This document shows, piece after piece, positions 34,533 to 44,607 of a stretch of DNA of 64,000 bases (within the stretch, counting starts at the first letter, position 1; each line of letters begins with the position of its first letter). The notes below the pieces were generated by a model. It ran no database searches, was not told the DNA's origin, and saw only the letters and a program-made list of their open reading frames with translations. The position numbers and the translations under genes are program-made. This DNA is from an uncultured Paraprevotella sp. (GTDB lineage: Bacteria; Bacteroidota; Bacteroidia; Bacteroidales; Bacteroidaceae), in contig CALULA010000012.1 of NCBI GenBank assembly GCA_944321365.1, positions 1-64,000 on the forward strand, read 5' to 3'.

Positions 34533-35843
34533 TTAAAACACGATTACTTTTGCCTCTTCACCGGCCTCTGCCGTTTCATTCTTACCTGATTCATTCTCCT
34601 GAGCCGCGGTCTTGCTCTTGATGCTGGCCAGCACTTCTTTGCTCCGTTTGTAGGTAGGCATATCCTCCACCATAGCTATCACATCGTCATTGTCCAAGTC
34701 GTCGTCACCAAATATGTAGAGATGATGAGGACGACGGATTTCACGCTGGCTTTTATCATTCTTATAAAACTCAACACGACGTTTGGCTTTTCTGGCTGCG
34801 GCCTCTTCCTTCTGAGCTATCATTTCTTCGTCCTCAATCTCGTGCTTGGCATCCATTCCGGGCACATCTTTCAGACCGAATCCGGTAGCCAGCACCGTCA
34901 CCTTCACCTGGCTGCCCAGCTCTTCGTCCGTAGCCAGACCGAACTTGGTTTCCACGTCGTCGCCGAAGCGGCTCATGAAGTCGTGAACATCATTCATTTC
35001 CTCCATAGTCAGCTCGGCACTCTCTTCCTTATCACTGAAGGATATGCTCAACAGGACTTTCTTGGATTTAAAAATATCATTGTTGTTCAACAGCGGCGAA
35101 GCCAAGGCTCTCTCTATGGCCGACTTCACACGCCCCTCACCATCACCGTAACCCGTGCTCATAATGGCCACGCCTCCATCTTTCAGCACGGTCGTGACAT
35201 CTTGAAAGTCCAGATTGACAATGCCATGCACCATGATGATATCCGTAATGCTTTTAGCTGCTATGGACAGCGTATCATCAGCCTTACGGAAGGCGTTCAA
35301 CACGGTCAGATCGGAATAGACCTCACGCAAACGCTCATTGTTAATGACAAGCAGAGCATCGACATGTTTGGAGATTTCCTCCACGCCATCCAGAGCCTGG
35401 TCGATCTTCTTCACGCCCTCAAAGCGGAAAGGAATAGTGACAATACCGACGGTCAGGATACCCATCTCCTTGGCACATTGAGCAATCACAGGTGCTGCCC
35501 CCGTACCGGTTCCACCGCCCATTCCTGCTGTGATGAACACCATTCGCGTACCATCGTTCAGACGTTCCTTAATCTTATCCAGACTGTCCAAAGCGGCCTG
35601 GCGTCCGCGTTCCGGACGGTTACCGGCACCTAACCCTTCACCAAACTGCAAAGGATTGGGGATAGGGGAATCTCTCAGAGCCTGCTGGTCTGTGTTGCAC
35701 AGCAGGAACGTCACACGGTGATTGCCTTCACGATACATGTGGTTGACAGCATTACCTCCGCCACCGCCCACGCCTATTACCTTTATATATATATCCGGAT
35801 TCGTTGTAGACAGGTTAAACCGGATTCCTTCTTCTTCTTGCAT
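34533..35843 (-). CDS. ftsZ: Cell division GTPase FtsZ
   Basis: The 436-residue tubulin homologue forms the Z-ring. The GTP-binding signature GGGTGTG is at 109-115 and the T7-loop NLDFQDV is near 215. The C-terminal third carries the charged linker and a candidate conserved peptide ([18 protein letters not shown]), followed by an acidic tail of about 30 residues ending in VIVF. It lies 20 bases after ftsA. Confidence 0.98.
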   Translation of the reverse strand: MQEEEGIRFNLSTTNPDIYIKVIGVGGGGGNAVNHMYREGNHRVTFLLCNTDQQALRDSPIPNPLQFGEGLGAGNRPERGRQAALDSLDKIKERLNDGTRMVFITAGMGGGTGTGAAPVIAQCAKEMGILTVGIVTIPFRFEGVKKIDQALDGVEEISKHVDALLVINNERLREVYSDLTVLNAFRKADDTLSIAAKSITDIIMVHGIVNLDFQDVTTVLKDGGVAIMSTGYGDGEGRVKSAIERALASPLLNNNDIFKSKKVLLSISFSDKEESAELTMEEMNDVHDFMSRFGDDVETKFGLATDEELGSQVKVTVLATGFGLKDVPGMDAKHEIEDEEMIAQKEEAAARKAKRRVEFYKNDKSQREIRRPHHLYIFGDDDLDNDDVIAMVEDMPTYKRSKEVLASIKSKTAAQENESGKNETAEAGEEAKVIVF

Positions 35844-35863
35844 AGTCTATCTGATTTTACTTA

Positions 35864-37228
35864 TTAATCTTCTGTAAAGACATCGCTCATCTTGCCCCAC
35901 CAGTTCTTGATTTTCTTACCAAAACCTGTTGATTGCTTTTTTTCCTCCACAGGTGTCTTCGGTGTTACCGGCTCCACAGGTGTGTCTGCACGTTCTTCTG
36001 CAACGGCCTCCGGGCGGACTGCCGGCTCCAAATCTTCCGCTACGGCCGGTTCTTCTGCTATCGGTTTCTCCCGTTCTGCAGTGCAAGGGCAATTCCCTGT
36101 GTTGAGCAAAGTCAATAAAACATTCTGCGATCCGTCTTTCATCAGCTGTTCTGCATGCTGTGCCTGCACCGTGAAAGGAACAGTCCGCACGAAACGCATT
36201 TTCTCAGGCCGCACCCTATCACTGATAGCCTTATCCAGATTGCGGATATTGGAAGCGCCTCCCGACACGACTATACCCGCCATCAGATTATTCTGATAGC
36301 CGCTCTGACGTATCTGTACCCGCACATTACTCAAAATTTCCTCTTCACGGGCTTCAACAATATCCACAAGCAAATGTTCTTCTATTGTACGCCCATTGCT
36401 TACCAACAGGTTTTTGTCTAACTCTTCGTCGTCCCTATCCGCATAGGCCGACCCGTATTTCAGCTTCAACCCTTCGGCTTCTTCCTCCTCCACTTGCTGC
36501 GTACAGATATCTTGTGTGATATTGTTTCCGCCCAAGGGAATTACAGCCAGATGACGCAACAGGTTGTTCTTATAAACCGCCACGGTAGTAGTTCCGTAAC
36601 CGAAATCTACCAGAGCGCACCCCGACCGCTTCTCTGTATCGGTCAGCACACTGTCGGCCAGCACCAAAGGCGACACATACACTCCGGCCACTTCCAGACC
36701 ACAGGCTTCCACGCACTTCAGTACGTATTCCCGCAGTTCGGCACGGGCTATGACATTCAGATAAGTGCCCTCTATCTGATTGCTCAATACGCCCACAGGG
36801 TCGTTGGTCGTTTCCAGTCCCACATGATATTCTTGCGGCACAACTTCCAATATCTCATACCCGTTATAAACCATATTATGGTTTGCCTTGAGCAGCGAAT
36901 CCACCAGTTCTTGCGAAATTACAGTTTTCGTTGCAAACTGACGCGAAACAGTGTTCTTCCGCGTCAGCACAGACTGTCCGCCAATACCTACGAATACCTT
37001 ACATACTTGCAAGTCCAATGCATTCTCCACTTTTTCGATAATGCCTTTCAAGCACAAGACTGTCTTGTCTATATTATAGACGACTCCTTTGCGAATGCAG
37101 TTCCGCGCATCAGCCTGTTCAATGTCGAGCACCTGCACACTACCATCTATGTTCTTGCATCCGGCCACGCATCTTATTTTAGAAGAGCCGAATTCTATTG
37201 CCACAATGATTTCTTTCTCTACAGCCAT
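35864..37228 (-). CDS. ftsA: Cell division protein FtsA
   Basis: The 454-residue actin-fold protein tethers FtsZ to the membrane. The phosphate-1 loop is AIEFGSSKIRCVAG and a later nucleotide motif is GCALVDFGYGTTTVAVY. The C-terminal end has a variable Glu/Pro-rich linker and then a basic amphipathic helix (GFGKKIKNWWGKMSDVF), the membrane anchor. Start: the ATG at 37228 comes one base after the ftsQ stop; the more distal ATG lies inside ftsQ. Confidence 0.97.
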   Translation of the reverse strand: MAVEKEIIVAIEFGSSKIRCVAGCKNIDGSVQVLDIEQADARNCIRKGVVYNIDKTVLCLKGIIEKVENALDLQVCKVFVGIGGQSVLTRKNTVSRQFATKTVISQELVDSLLKANHNMVYNGYEILEVVPQEYHVGLETTNDPVGVLSNQIEGTYLNVIARAELREYVLKCVEACGLEVAGVYVSPLVLADSVLTDTEKRSGCALVDFGYGTTTVAVYKNNLLRHLAVIPLGGNNITQDICTQQVEEEEAEGLKLKYGSAYADRDDEELDKNLLVSNGRTIEEHLLVDIVEAREEEILSNVRVQIRQSGYQNNLMAGIVVSGGASNIRNLDKAISDRVRPEKMRFVRTVPFTVQAQHAEQLMKDGSQNVLLTLLNTGNCPCTAEREKPIAEEPAVAEDLEPAVRPEAVAEERADTPVEPVTPKTPVEEKKQSTGFGKKIKNWWGKMSDVFTED

Positions 37229-37229
37229 A

Positions 37230-37967
37230 TCATTTCCTTTTTTTCTTGCAAATAATCTGATTGTCATACTTCAGACAGACCTGGGCGTACTTGTTCCACC
37301 CCACTTTATTCAGTCCTTCGGTATAAAACAATTTCATTCGTTCCAGTTTGTTCCTCACATCCGTAGGATACCCCAACTGAATGACATGCTCACCCACGCG
37401 GGGAACCACTTCCACCTCACCGTTTGCCAGCACATTGATCTGCTGAACCTGATTACTCCAAAAAGGATCATCCTGTATGAAACGTCCTAAACGCAACAGA
37501 CTCTGACGCGCATATCGGAGGCTGACATTTCCTGTAACCACAGGAAGGTTTGCGCAATAAGTGGATTTCGGCATCTGATTCCCCGATCGGTCCAGGTAAT
37601 AACTCTGTCCGTCGGAAGCCATAATATGCAGCACCGGCAGCCGTTGACGAATGCAAATGCAGACTTTTCCGCCCGGAGTCTTATAACTTTTCACCTCTTC
37701 GACATACGGACTTCGGCGCAAAGCCGCCTCAATCTGAGCCAACTTCACCTCGTCCATCTTTTTCCCTGTAGGATCACATTTCTGTGCCTTAAGCAGTTGC
37801 AGCACTTCCACATCGCGGATAAAACCGGTCTGCAAACTGTCTTCCACAAAAACTTCTATCTCACGGCACACCAGTCCTTCGCTGGGCTTATTTAGCACAG
37901 TCACAGCAGCTATAAAATAGCCGACCAATCCAAACAGCAGCAACAAAAGAGCCAGTTTCTTTATCAT
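37230..37967 (-). CDS. ftsQ: Cell division protein FtsQ
   Basis: The 245-residue bitopic protein has one N-terminal helix (LALLLLLFGLVGYFIAAVTVL), a POTRA-like domain (about 35-110; VEVLQLLKAQKC, SPYVEEVKSYKTPGGKV) and a beta domain with DRSGNQMP and NVLANGEVEVVPRVGEH. It scaffolds divisome assembly in the periplasm. The start overlaps the murC stop by 4 bases. Confidence 0.93.
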   Translation of the reverse strand: MIKKLALLLLLFGLVGYFIAAVTVLNKPSEGLVCREIEVFVEDSLQTGFIRDVEVLQLLKAQKCDPTGKKMDEVKLAQIEAALRRSPYVEEVKSYKTPGGKVCICIRQRLPVLHIMASDGQSYYLDRSGNQMPKSTYCANLPVVTGNVSLRYARQSLLRLGRFIQDDPFWSNQVQQINVLANGEVEVVPRVGEHVIQLGYPTDVRNKLERMKLFYTEGLNKVGWNKYAQVCLKYDNQIICKKKRK

Positions 37968-39340
37968 CTGTCTTTCAATATCTCAGTAATCTGCGGAGCA
38001 TCGGCCACCAAATCGCCCGCCCCTAACATCACGAATACATCCGCGTCCGATTTTTTGACTATGTCAGGCACCTCATTCTTGCAACAAAGCACCTTCTTCA
38101 CCTCTGGAGCCAAACAATCATAAATCAAACGACTGCTGACTCCTGCAATAGGGGACTCGCGTGCCGGATAAATATCCGTCAAGACCACCTCGTCGGCCAA
38201 AGAGAGGCTGTCAGCAAAATCCCGATAGAAATCCCGCGTCCGAGTATAAAGATGCGGTTGGAATATCGCCATAATCTTCTTATCAGCATACAGTTCGCGC
38301 AACGACAACAGGCTCTGGCGTATCTCCGCCGGATGATGAGCATAATCCGTGAGGAAAACGGCCTTGTCGGTTCTCAGTTGAAAATCAAAACGACGGTCCA
38401 CGCCTCGGAACGAGGCCATCGCAGCCCGTATTTCTTCACCTGTCACGCCACTAATCTGAGCCAGTGCCATAGCGGCAATACCATTTTCTATATTCACTGT
38501 CATCGGGACGCCTAAACTGACATCCCGGATATTTCCGTAAGGCGACACGAAATCAAACACAATCTCCCCTCCGCCAATCCGGACGTTTTCAGCATGAAAA
38601 TCACCCGCATCGCGACTGTAAACATACACCGTTACGCCCGGCTGCACGTCAGGTTGCATCTCCAAGTCTTTATGCAACACCAGAAAGCCTCCCGGACGAA
38701 TCAGAGAAGAATACTTTCTGAAGCTCTCCAAATAAGCTTCTTTCGTTCCGTAAACATCCAGATGGTCGGCATCTGTCGCCGTAATCACCGACGCATACGG
38801 AGTAAGCCAATGAAACGACCGGTCAAACTCATCCGCCTCGATCACCACATAATCACTCTTATCCGAGAGAATATAATTAGTGCCATAATTCTTTGAGATG
38901 CCGCCCAAAAACGCATTACAGTCCACATGACTGCGGTGCAAGATATGAGCAGCCATCGTGGATGTTGTTGTTTTACCATGTGTTCCGGCCACACACAGGC
39001 CTTTATGAGAACGAGTCAGCGTGCCCAGCACCTGCGCACGCTTCTCCACCTCAAAGCCCTGTTCCCTGAAATAGACCAGTTCTTTATGCTCTGCCGGAAT
39101 CGCCGGTGTATAAACCACCAGACACGATGACCGTTCACGGCATTCTACAGGTATCTGTGCCACATCTTCCTCATAGTGAATCCGGGCACCTTCTTCCTGC
39201 AATCTACATGTCAGTTCGGACGGCATTCGGTCATAGCCACCTACCCATACGCCCCGATGCAGGAAATAGCGGGCTATGGCACTCATACCAATCCCGCCTA
39301 TACCTACAAAATACACGGCTTTTATTGCGTCCAGTTCCAT
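37964..39340 (-). CDS. murC: UDP-N-acetylmuramate--L-alanine ligase
   Basis: The 458-residue Mur ligase attaches L-Ala to UDP-MurNAc. It shows the N-terminal FVGIGGIGMSAIA nucleotide-binding motif, the ATP P-loop AGTHGKTTTSTMAA and the central and C-terminal ligase motifs (EADEFDRSF, DYAHHPAEI, FQPHLYTRT). It lies between murG (3-base gap) and ftsQ (4-base overlap). Confidence 0.98.
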   Translation of the reverse strand: MELDAIKAVYFVGIGGIGMSAIARYFLHRGVWVGGYDRMPSELTCRLQEEGARIHYEEDVAQIPVECRERSSCLVVYTPAIPAEHKELVYFREQGFEVEKRAQVLGTLTRSHKGLCVAGTHGKTTTSTMAAHILHRSHVDCNAFLGGISKNYGTNYILSDKSDYVVIEADEFDRSFHWLTPYASVITATDADHLDVYGTKEAYLESFRKYSSLIRPGGFLVLHKDLEMQPDVQPGVTVYVYSRDAGDFHAENVRIGGGEIVFDFVSPYGNIRDVSLGVPMTVNIENGIAAMALAQISGVTGEEIRAAMASFRGVDRRFDFQLRTDKAVFLTDYAHHPAEIRQSLLSLRELYADKKIMAIFQPHLYTRTRDFYRDFADSLSLADEVVLTDIYPARESPIAGVSSRLIYDCLAPEVKKVLCCKNEVPDIVKKSDADVFVMLGAGDLVADAPQITEILKDR

Positions 39341-39343
39341 TTC

Positions 39344-40474
39344 CTATTTCTTCCTTTCGTCCCTATATTTCATCGCCAACCGGCAAACTTCTTCCGCAAT
39401 GCGGTCGGCTGCATTTCTGAAAGCCATCTGTCCCGCATGTTGTCCCAGCTCTTCCAATCGACGTCCGTTCTTTACCGTAGCCACGGCTAACGGAACCAAC
39501 TGTTCCACCGCCTCGCTATCTTTCACGTAAAGTGCCGCATCACGATTCACCAAAGCCAGCGCATTCTTGGTCTGGTGGTCTTCCGCCACATTCGGTGAAG
39601 GTACCAGTATGGTTGGTTTACCCAACAAGCACAATTCCGAAATACTACTGGCTCCGGCTCTGGAAATCACCAGGTCAGCAGCAGCATACGCATCCTCCAT
39701 CCGCGAGATAAAATCCGTCACATAGAGATTGGACGGCTGTCCTTTCTCATCCAGCGTCTTCCGGATGCGTTCAAAATAAAAGCCACCTGTCTGCCAAATA
39801 AACTGCACACCCGACACGGCAATTTCATCCAAATGGGAAAGCATGCTCTCATTAAGTGTACGGGCCCCCAGGCTTCCGCCTATCAACAACACCGTCTTGC
39901 AACCGGCTTGCAATCCGAATGTCCGCAAGGCCTCATCCTTAGACCGGGTTTTCTCCAAAAGTCCCTGACGCACCGGATTGCCAGTCAGGATAATCTTATC
40001 TTTCGGAAAGAAACGCTCCATACCTTCGTATGCCACACAAATTTTATCAGCCCGGCGGGCCAGTAACTTATTCGTCACTCCCGCATAAGAATTCTGTTCC
40101 TGAATCAATGTCGGAATCCCCATGGACTCTGCCACATTCAGCGTAGGGCCGCTTGCATAGCCACCTACTCCTACTGCCGCCATCGGACGGAAATCGCGGA
40201 TGATCCTCCGAGCCATCCGACGACTTTTCAGTATTTTGAACAGCACACCGACATTTTTCAGCAAATGTTTACGGTCGAAGCCGCAGATAGGCAATGCTTT
40301 AATCGGATAACCAGCGGCGGGGACACGTTTCATTTCCATACGTCCTTCTGCCCCGACGAACAGTATCTGAGCTTCCGGATGCTGTACTTTGATCGCATTG
40401 GCTATGGATATGGCCGGGAAGATATGTCCACCCGTACCGCCCCCACTCACAATAATCCTTAATTCTTCTCCCAT
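39344..40474 (-). CDS. murG: UDP-GlcNAc--lipid I GlcNAc transferase
   Basis: The 376-residue GT28 glycosyltransferase makes lipid II on the inner face of the membrane. Motifs are the N-terminal G-loop SGGGTGGHIFPAIS, GVGGYASGP, QEQNSYAG, GGSLGA and SRAGASSISELCLLGKP for UDP-GlcNAc. ATG 40474 is chosen because the distal ATG (40495) lies within a -7 box at 40493-40500. That box provides an internal promoter for murG-murC-ftsQ-ftsA-ftsZ. Confidence 0.97.
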   Translation of the reverse strand: MGEELRIIVSGGGTGGHIFPAISIANAIKVQHPEAQILFVGAEGRMEMKRVPAAGYPIKALPICGFDRKHLLKNVGVLFKILKSRRMARRIIRDFRPMAAVGVGGYASGPTLNVAESMGIPTLIQEQNSYAGVTNKLLARRADKICVAYEGMERFFPKDKIILTGNPVRQGLLEKTRSKDEALRTFGLQAGCKTVLLIGGSLGARTLNESMLSHLDEIAVSGVQFIWQTGGFYFERIRKTLDEKGQPSNLYVTDFISRMEDAYAAADLVISRAGASSISELCLLGKPTILVPSPNVAEDHQTKNALALVNRDAALYVKDSEAVEQLVPLAVATVKNGRRLEELGQHAGQMAFRNAADRIAEEVCRLAMKYRDERKK

Positions 40475-40492
40475 AGGAATGAATTTTATCAG

Positions 40493-40500
40493 CAAAAATA
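40493..40500 (-). promoter_or_regulatory. Internal dcw promoter, -7 box (TATTTTTG) before murG
   Basis: Consensus on the minus strand, 18 bases upstream of ATG 40474, in the only sizeable spacer (276 bp) of the cluster. Confidence 0.6.
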
Positions 40501-40651
40501 GTAATAAATCCGGTATTTCAATCTTTTTTTCTTCCTTATTTTATCACGAAGTGATTTATTCTTTACATTTAGGACTGTTCTACTCCGCTGTTCAAAGGCT
40601 TATAGGAAACAGAACGAGACGCAGGCCGCAGTTCCGGGATTCGTGAGCGGA

Positions 40652-40712
40652 ATGCGCATAAGCTCCGCACAACAAAGTTCACAAATCCGCACAAAAAGAC
40701 ACTTTTCCACGC
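40652..40712 (-). repeat. Degenerate 22-bp array G in the ftsW-murG spacer
   Basis: The weak cores CTCCGCAC (40663) and ATCCGCAC (40685) are 22 bp apart. ATGCGCAT at 40652 (11 bp earlier) and TTCCACGC near 40705 are further off-phase candidates. It lies about 40 bases after the ftsW stop, the same relative position as the clear arrays. The rest of the 40475-40750 spacer shows only the murG promoter. Confidence 0.35.
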
Positions 40713-40750
40713 CTGGAGCAACAACCCGTCATGCTTCGGACAAAGAAAAT

Positions 40751-41971
40751 TCAGGCTTCACATTTTTCTTGTACAGGTTCCGCCTGCCCTTTCTTTTTAG
40801 CAGAACGGCTCACACTCAGAATCATTCCTAAATATACACAGTTGATCAACGTGGATGTACCTCCCTTGCTGATCAACGGCAAAGGCTGCCCCGTCACAGG
40901 AAATACACCTACGGCCACAGCCATGTTTATCAAGGCCTGTGTCACCAGCATCAGCGAAAGCCCCATCACCAGGAACGCAGGGAAATTCCGGTCACAACGG
41001 CTGGCAATCCGCGCAGAGCGGAAAAGAAGCACAATATAGAGGAACATGACAAAGATTCCGCCTCCCAGCCCCAGCTCTTCTATGACAATGGCATAAATAA
41101 AATCGGAGAAAGGTTGCGGCAGGAAATCGCGCTCCACAGAATTTCCAGGGCCACGCCCCACTACATTACAGGTTGCAATAGCAATCCTGGCGTGCGTGGT
41201 CTGTAAGTTTTTATCCGTAATTTCATAATCCTCCGGATGGACAGGCAATTCCGTTTGTTCACTTAACCGTTCGGACCACGTAGGCACACGATGCATCAAA
41301 GGCAGTTCACCCACTGCTTCTATCGTAGTATCCGGAGCAAAACGCAGGAACGTAAACAAAGCTGCTCCGGCTATCACAAGAATCCCCAGAAGCGTCCCCA
41401 ACTGTTTCCAGGGGATGCCCCCCACGAACATCATTAACAGCACCACCAGAAAAGTAAGTGCTGCCGTAGAAAAGTTCTCAGGAACAATCAGCAGACAGAT
41501 GAATACCGTGATAGCCATAATCCATTTGAAAGCACGCCGCTGCACACCGTTCTCATCCCGCATGCTGGACAAAATCATGGCTGTGGTGACCACCAGTACA
41601 CCCTTTGCTATTTCAGACGGCTGGAATCCGACGCCGCCGACTTCCAGCCAACGGCTTGCATTATTTACCTTTTCCGTAAACATCGCCACGGTCAGCAAAA
41701 TAATAGACAACGGGATACCCACCAACGGTATCAGCTTAAAATAACGGCAATGTATCTTATGTATTAAAATGGTGGCCGTCACACCGACCAGGAAATAGGA
41801 AGCATGCTGCACGACAGGTTTCCAGTAATACCCCGTCTGGTAGCTCATGTTGCTGGACGCGCTGTAAACTTCTATAACAGAAATCACACCCAGGAAGAAC
41901 AGTATCATCCAAATGACCTTGTCTCCCTCAAACAGGCTTCGTTTCTTCAACAGTTTTTGAGATATAACCAT
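40751..41971 (-). CDS. ftsW: Lipid II polymerase FtsW
   Basis: The 406-residue SEDS-family membrane glycosyltransferase has about 10 helices; motifs include GGVGFQPSEIAKG, RDENGVQRRAFKW, NVVGRGPGNSVERDFLPQPFSDFIYAIVIEELGLGG and PVTGQPLPLISKGGTSTL near the end. It polymerises glycan strands for septation with the FtsI transpeptidase encoded upstream. The gap to murD is 16 bases; after its stop comes the longest spacer of the cluster. Confidence 0.96.
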   Translation of the reverse strand: MVISQKLLKKRSLFEGDKVIWMILFFLGVISVIEVYSASSNMSYQTGYYWKPVVQHASYFLVGVTATILIHKIHCRYFKLIPLVGIPLSIILLTVAMFTEKVNNASRWLEVGGVGFQPSEIAKGVLVVTTAMILSSMRDENGVQRRAFKWIMAITVFICLLIVPENFSTAALTFLVVLLMMFVGGIPWKQLGTLLGILVIAGAALFTFLRFAPDTTIEAVGELPLMHRVPTWSERLSEQTELPVHPEDYEITDKNLQTTHARIAIATCNVVGRGPGNSVERDFLPQPFSDFIYAIVIEELGLGGGIFVMFLYIVLLFRSARIASRCDRNFPAFLVMGLSLMLVTQALINMAVAVGVFPVTGQPLPLISKGGTSTLINCVYLGMILSVSRSAKKKGQAEPVQEKCEA

Positions 41972-41987
41972 ATCGGTAACCTTTCTT

Positions 41988-43322
41988 TTATAAAGCTCTC
42001 ACCAAGGTCTTGAATTGCTCACCCCGGTCTTCCATATTCTTGAAAAGGTCGAAGCTGGCACAACACGGACTCAACAGCACCGTATCGCCAGGCTGAGCCA
42101 TGCGGCGGCAAGCCTCCACACAATCCTTCATGCTGTGCGTATCGGCTATGGGCAGGCCGAACGAACCGAAAAAGCCGTGCAGCTTACGGTTGTCTGCCCC
42201 CAGGAACACCAGCCCGCGACATTTGCGTCTCACCAAATCGGCAATGGCGCTATAATCGTTCCCCTTGTCCTTACCGCCCAGGATCAACACGGTGGGAGTC
42301 TTCATGCTTTCCAAAGCATACCAGCAGGCATCCACGTTGGTGGCCTTGGAATCGTTGATGTAATCTACGCCATGCACGCGCGTCACCTTCTCCAGACGAT
42401 GTTCCACTCCCTCAAAGTCGCTCAGACTCTGACGGATCGCCTCGTTTCCGACCCCCATCAGATCGGCCGTGATACCAGCAGCCAGCGAGTTATACATATT
42501 ATGTTTCCCGGTCAATGCCAACGATTCTTGTTCCATATTGAAAGGAGTGGGATACTCCAGCACATACTGTCCGTCGGCAATGTAACCGGCCATTCCCTCT
42601 TTCTTCAACAGGGAGAAAGGACACTTGCGGGCCTTGATCTGATACTTTTCCAGCTCCTTGCTGATGATCGGGTCATCATTCCAGTAAACAAAGGCATCGG
42701 TTTCTTCCTGATTCTGCAGAATGCGCATCTTGGCATCCACATAGTTCTGCATACAGTTGCCGTAACGGTCCAGATGATCGGGTGTGATGTTCAGCAACAC
42801 CGCGATGTTGGCCCTGAACTTATACATATTGTCCAGCTGAAAGCTGCTCAGCTCTATGACATAGTAATCATAGTTTTTCTCCGCCACCTGCAAAGCGAGA
42901 CTTTGTCCGATGTTTCCCGCCAGCCCCACATTGTAGCCTGCCTGCTTGAAAATATGATAAATCAAGGACGTTGTGGTGGTCTTGCCGTTGCTGCCCGTGA
43001 TGCAGATCATCTTGGCCTGTGTGTAACGTCCGGCAAACTCAATCTCTGAAATGACGGGAATGCCGGCAGCTCTTACCTTCAGCACCATCGGTGCGTCCTC
43101 CGGTATACCCGGACTTTTAATGACTTCCCCGGCGGCCAGTATCCGTTCTTCCGTGTGCCGGCCGTCCTCCCAGGCTATTCCGTAACGGTCCAGCATCTCC
43201 GCATATTGCGGTTTGATTTTTCCCATATCGGAGAGAAAGACATCGAACCCTTTCTTCTGGGCCAGCACAGCAGCTCCCACGCCGCTCTCGCCACCTCCCA
43301 ACACAACTATTCTTTTCTCCAT
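41988..43322 (-). CDS. murD: UDP-N-acetylmuramoyl-L-alanine--D-glutamate ligase
   Basis: The 444-residue Mur ligase adds D-Glu. It shows the N-terminal VLGGGESGVGAAVLAQ, the P-loop ITGSNGKTTTTSLIYH, NITPDHLDRYG, EHRLEKV and NDSKATNVDACWYAL. Start ATG 43322 is preceded at a normal distance by AGGAGGAAAT, a textbook Shine-Dalgarno sequence that is uncommon in this phylum. The longer frame runs back into mraY. Confidence 0.97.
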   Translation of the reverse strand: MEKRIVVLGGGESGVGAAVLAQKKGFDVFLSDMGKIKPQYAEMLDRYGIAWEDGRHTEERILAAGEVIKSPGIPEDAPMVLKVRAAGIPVISEIEFAGRYTQAKMICITGSNGKTTTTSLIYHIFKQAGYNVGLAGNIGQSLALQVAEKNYDYYVIELSSFQLDNMYKFRANIAVLLNITPDHLDRYGNCMQNYVDAKMRILQNQEETDAFVYWNDDPIISKELEKYQIKARKCPFSLLKKEGMAGYIADGQYVLEYPTPFNMEQESLALTGKHNMYNSLAAGITADLMGVGNEAIRQSLSDFEGVEHRLEKVTRVHGVDYINDSKATNVDACWYALESMKTPTVLILGGKDKGNDYSAIADLVRRKCRGLVFLGADNRKLHGFFGSFGLPIADTHSMKDCVEACRRMAQPGDTVLLSPCCASFDLFKNMEDRGEQFKTLVRAL

Positions 43323-43330
43323 ATTTCCTC

Positions 43331-44596
43331 CTATCTGATTTTTAGTGTAATAATCGTCAACGCGGCCAGAATGATGGTCACAATCCAGAAACGCACGGTG
43401 ATTTTCGACTCCAGCCAACAGCCTTTAGGCCATTTGCACAACACCTTCACGTCGGGAGCCAGCTGGCCGGGACGCACACGGAAGGCATCATGTATCGGTG
43501 CACGCTTGAACACCCGCAGCTTCAGTCCGCGCCGATTGCCCCACTTGGCGTAGTTCACCTGCAGGATGACGCTCAGACTCTCCATCAGGAACACGAAGCA
43601 CATCAACGGAATGAGCAGTTCCTTGTGTATGATGATGGCCGTCACGGCAATGATGCCGCCAATGGACAGACTGCCCGTATCGCCCATGAAAATCTGGGCG
43701 GGATAAGCATTGTACCACAGGAAGCCCACCAGCGCACCGACAAAGGCACAGATGAAAATCACCAGCTCTTCCGAACCGGGAATGTACATGATGTTCAGGT
43801 AACTGGCAAAGGCGATATGGCTGGATACGTAGGCCAGTACCCCCAGGGCCACGCCGATGATGGCCGAGTTGCCGGCTGTCATGCCGTCCATCCCGTCATT
43901 CAGGTTAGAGCCGTTGGATACGGCTACTACCACCAAAGTGGTCATCACCACAAACAGGAACCATCCGGCAGCCGTCTTGTACTTGCCGCAGAAGCTCATC
44001 ACTTCGGCATAATCCAGGTTATTGTCTTTCACGAAAGGAATCGTCGTCTTGGTCGACTTCACCTTCTCGCTCTTGTGCACCACCACTTCGGCTGCTCCCA
44101 TCCGTTGCATGGTCACGTTTTCGCGGATCACGGCGTCCGGACTGAGCCAAAGCGTCAGTCCCACCATCAGTCCCAGCAAGGTCTGTCCGGCCAGTTTGTA
44201 GATGGGGCGCAGACCGTCCTTACTGATTTTCATCTTGATATAGTCGTCGGCAAAGCCCAGCAATCCCAGCCATACGGTAGTGACCAGCATCAGAATCATG
44301 TATATGTTGCGCAGACGCCCGAAGAGCAGACAAGGCAGGATGATGGAAACAATAATGATGATGCCCCCCATCGTGGGCACACCTTTTTTCTCCACCCCAT
44401 AGGGGTCTATCGACTTGTCGCGCTGCGTCTCGCTCACATGGTGACACCGCATCCACTTGATGAAAAACTCTCCGAACCATACGGAAATCACCAGCGAAAG
44501 AATCAGCGTCAGCAACGCACGGAAAGAGATGTAGGTCCACATGTGCGAACCGGGAATCCCATATTCTCCCAGAAAACGGAACAGATAATACAACAT
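43331..44596 (-). CDS. mraY: Phospho-N-acetylmuramoyl-pentapeptide transferase
   Basis: This 421-residue polytopic enzyme makes lipid I from UDP-MurNAc-pentapeptide and undecaprenyl phosphate. Conserved parts are KKGVPTMGGIIII, DDYIKM (the Asp-Asp pair), NLNDGMDGMTAG and FMGDTGSLSIGG. It is about 60 residues longer than E. coli MraY; the extra sequence is between residues about 150 and 200 (MQRMGAAEVVVHKSEKVKS), an insertion I associate with Bacteroidota enzymes. It starts 11 bases after murE. Confidence 0.97.
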   Translation of the reverse strand: MLYYLFRFLGEYGIPGSHMWTYISFRALLTLILSLVISVWFGEFFIKWMRCHHVSETQRDKSIDPYGVEKKGVPTMGGIIIIVSIILPCLLFGRLRNIYMILMLVTTVWLGLLGFADDYIKMKISKDGLRPIYKLAGQTLLGLMVGLTLWLSPDAVIRENVTMQRMGAAEVVVHKSEKVKSTKTTIPFVKDNNLDYAEVMSFCGKYKTAAGWFLFVVMTTLVVVAVSNGSNLNDGMDGMTAGNSAIIGVALGVLAYVSSHIAFASYLNIMYIPGSEELVIFICAFVGALVGFLWYNAYPAQIFMGDTGSLSIGGIIAVTAIIIHKELLIPLMCFVFLMESLSVILQVNYAKWGNRRGLKLRVFKRAPIHDAFRVRPGQLAPDVKVLCKWPKGCWLESKITVRFWIVTIILAALTIITLKIR

Positions 44597-44607
44597 GAGC
44601 GTACGGT

